A DNA stretch of 64,000 nt from Cornus controversa (taxonomy: Eukaryota; Streptophyta; Magnoliopsida; Cornales; Cornaceae). The stretch's first letter is position 1. Each line of letters begins with the position of its first letter. The DNA lies in assembly GCA_026545225.1 (NCBI GenBank), contig CM048851.1, positions 37,649,956-37,713,955 on the forward strand. The letters run 5' to 3'. Shown here one piece after another: positions 61,447-64,000 of the stretch. The notes under the pieces are model-generated. The model made no database searches. It was not told where the DNA came from and worked only from the letters and a program-made list of their open reading frames with translations. A program made the position numbers and the translations under genes.

Positions 61447-63117
61447 ATTAATTCACTAGATAGTTTGTTGGCAAATTGTAGCAAGTTGTAACCTCATCTG
61501 TAGCTTCTTCAATCACGTACATGAAACCAGCTAAATCAAGCATGGCAAAAATAGATAACAAACTCATCAAGTTTTGTTTGGATTGATAGATTTTTAAATT
61601 CGGGCAATCGTTATTCCTGGTTACAAATATGTAATTTTTATTAGAGTTGGATAAGGAGAAATGAAGGACAAGAGCAAGGTAGGACTCCGCGACTTAGATC
61701 TTTCATGGGTTTGGGAGCATCGAATCGGCACCTTGGAGGAAATTTAATTCAAACTTTAATTTCAAATTCAAAGTATCGATTCGGTTCTCTCAAACATAGT
61801 GAATTGGAAACTATCTCCATATGCCGAACAAATTATTATTTTCAGTGTTCAAATAATTCGCTAATTCGTGAATTTAATTTGATTTGGAATTGGATCAGAT
61901 TAGATTTTTAGTTCAATGAATCAGTGACAGATTCATAAAATAAGAATTTGTAATTCACAGATTGGATTACGGATTATGGTCTCAGAAATCCGATCCAATC
62001 CTTTAGAATATATCATATTTAAATATTACATATATAAATAATATCTTTTAACCCTAAACCTAATCCAAAATGATATCATATTTAAACCTATGTATCATAT
62101 TCACTGGTGTTGGCTGGTGGTTTGGCTAGTGCTATGTTTTATTAGTAGTAGCCTAGCAGGGGAAGACAAAGTACTTCGGATTTGCACTTGGTTTGGAATG
62201 AACATGTATACAAGCAAGACAAACATAAAGTAGGACTTAAACTTTTGTCTGTTGACTAGTTGAAAATTTAAATCTAAAAATTGGTTAAAAAATAATAATA
62301 TTAGTATGTTTAAAACAAGTTCAATTTTTAAATCCAATCTAATGTTTTACCGATGAAATCGGATTAGTCCTTTCTGTGGATCGAATTAAGATTAATGTCT
62401 AATTCGATCCTACCCGTGATCACCTCGATGTCCATGAAACAAGCATCTCTCAAATTGTTCTTTACTAAATTGAGTAGAAATATCCTATTCATGGTTAAGG
62501 ACTAAACTGTGAAAGATTAATCATTACAACATCAATACAATTGTCTCACAATACAATTTTTTACCCCTAAACTTTTCAAGGATTTATTACAAATGTATCA
62601 AACTTGGATAAACTCGAACATACATTTTCACATTTGGCAGTCGACCATTAATGACCCTTTTATCCATATAAGAAGTGATTTAATTTTCAAATTTGGAAGA
62701 AATAAGAAATTATTAATTTTCTTATAAATAAGCACACAAGTTAAATTTCTGAAAGCTACCGGCAACGTATTTTAACAAATGTTGCCTAAAGAAATAAGAA
62801 AATAAGAAATTATTTTTTGAAAATTAATTGGGAAATGATAAATGCACTCTTGTAAATTTTATTTAAAGTATTAAATTAAATAACGTAATCAAGAATAATA
62901 ATTGCATTTACCCAATTAAATTTGCTAAAAACTGCATATTTAATTTTAACAAATGTTGATTGGGTGTGGGCCCAGAAGAGCGTGTGGCTGAGCTCACACG
63001 GCCCATACGAATCTTTTTTAACATCAGCATATAGCCGCTTTCACACTCTCTCGTAACAAAACTCCAAAATAGCTTGTTCGAGCCCTATTGCTCGGCCACA
63101 CGGTCCAACGCATTGGA

Positions 63118-63132
63118 GCCACGTGTTACGTC
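63118..63132. promoter_or_regulatory. G-box/ABRE-like motif cluster
   Basis: gccacgtgttacgtc contains a perfect CACGTG at 63120-63125 plus a second ACGT core. A tgacgtc motif follows at about 63221. It lies in a locally GC-richer island, but no downstream coding start is visible in the window, so a promoter is only suggested. Confidence 0.35.
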
Positions 63133-63893
63133 CTGAGCGGTCCAGGTCATCAGCTACTTAAGTGGTTGCGAAGCAGCTCCAGATAAACTCCAAAACATGG
63201 GATAAGGAACCATAAACGCATGACGTCCTCATTTTAATTTTTGGCATTAAAATTTTTCACCACATATTTTTTTATAAAATCGCTGGTGGGCCTCTCAACC
63301 TTTTAACCTCAGAATAGAAATATTGGACGTATTTATATACACGATAAATTGGAAATATGACCGCTGCGAGATTTTGAACGGTAAAATTGCTAATTTGCTA
63401 TAATTAAGATAAGAACGTACTTATAGTAAAAAAAAAATTAAATAAGGACAAATTGATTAATAAACAAATTCATATTGGTCACTTTTTTTTTATGATTTTT
63501 TTTAATGCCCAGGTATCTACTATGGAGTACTCTCCACAGAGAAAATTAATCACTAATAGTTATTTGTAACATTTCTTTAATATTAACCAAATCATTTTAT
63601 ATTTAGCGGGTGTTATATCATTTTATTGTCTAAAATTGGAGAATAATTTATTTTAGTGTAAGCAAATCATGGAAACTTATTAAACCTTTTTCATTCATGA
63701 TATTTTTTTTTCTCTTTTTTGTCATGAAAAGTAAATATGAAGTTTTATTGAAACTTAACCCTCAACTTTTTATTTTTAGAAATAAAAAAAATATTTACAA
63801 AATACGACATACAACGAGATGCTAAATTCCTTATAATCTCTCGAGAACACGGAACACTGATATTTACTGCATATATATATATATATATATATA

Positions 63894-64000
63894 TATTGTC
63901 TAATTATATTTTTACTGGTGATAAATGAATGGTTATCTATATACATTGTATATATATATATATTGTCTAATTATATTTTTACTGGTGATAAATGAATGGT
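63894..64000. repeat. Tandem repeat cut by the window edge, 67-bp period
   Basis: A 40-bp block (tattgtctaattatattttt ... gataaatgaatggt) at 63894-63933 is repeated without a mismatch at 63961-64000. The copies are separated by a (TA)n-containing spacer. Confidence 0.9.

Larger units (their letters stand above)
59761..64000. other. AT-rich region downstream of the unknown-function gene
   Basis: Contains the 3' UTR at its start, then AT-rich DNA without supported genes. 61680-62440 carries repeated ggatcgaattaag/aatccgatccaatcc-type phrases typical of degenerate nonautonomous elements. 62950-63230 is a more GC-rich island with ACGT-core motifs. The window ends in a tandem repeat. Confidence 0.55.

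Overview
This is nuclear DNA of a flowering plant, almost certainly a eudicot. The genes are intron-rich with GT-AG introns, the spacers are AT-rich (about 65-70% A+T by eye), there are long (TA)n and (CT)n tracts, and the protein-coding genes match conserved plant families. There are no bacterial-style operons, phage genes or CRISPR arrays. The species cannot be fixed from sequence alone.

Layout, left to right. (1) 1-2047, minus: first exon and part of the long first intron of a dolichol-phosphate mannosyltransferase catalytic subunit gene (DPMS1-like), which runs off the left edge. (2) 3958-4746, plus: an intronless LEA-2/NHL-type membrane glycoprotein gene with a good TATA box. (3) 5945-16548, minus: a complete 14-exon class I starch branching enzyme gene (SBE1); all splice junctions keep the frame and give 839 residues. 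(4) 16.7-22.9 kb: gene-poor spacer with tandem duplications and an 847-bp foldback element. (5) 22992-26063, plus: spliceosomal Sm-D3 gene, 5 exons, 132 residues. (6) 28069-37380, minus: a 12-coding-exon gene for a BTB/BACK protein with a C-terminal discoidin-like domain (At2g30600-like, 804 residues), with a separate 5' UTR exon and a recent Au-type SINE in an intron. (7) 37.5-43.4 kb: spacer with two hAT-type nonautonomous elements and a tRNA-Glu(CUC) gene. (8) 43470-47554, minus: an 11-exon B2-type cyclin, 437 residues, with a destruction box and AACGG (MSA-like) motifs upstream. (9) 48.1-54.3 kb: repeat-rich spacer with a Mutator-like MITE and a second copy of the 730-bp hAT-type element in opposite orientation. 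(10) 54.35-59.76 kb, plus: a plant gene of unknown function (296 residues) with a long 5' UTR intron. (11) 59.8-64 kb: AT-rich spacer.

The genes are unrelated housekeeping or metabolic loci: ER glycosylation, plastid starch branching, pre-mRNA splicing, probable protein scaffolding or ubiquitin ligase adaptor, G2/M cell cycle. They do not form a pathway. The main accessory content is nonautonomous DNA transposons, several defined to the base by target-site duplications (8 bp hAT-like, 9 bp Mutator-like) and one SINE with an 18-bp perfect duplication. I found no convincing undescribed biological system. The most unusual structures are the long foldback at 18634-19480 sitting inside a diverged tandem duplication, the pair of related hAT-like elements in opposite orientation around the cyclin gene, and an exon-like antisense open frame at 58395-58796.
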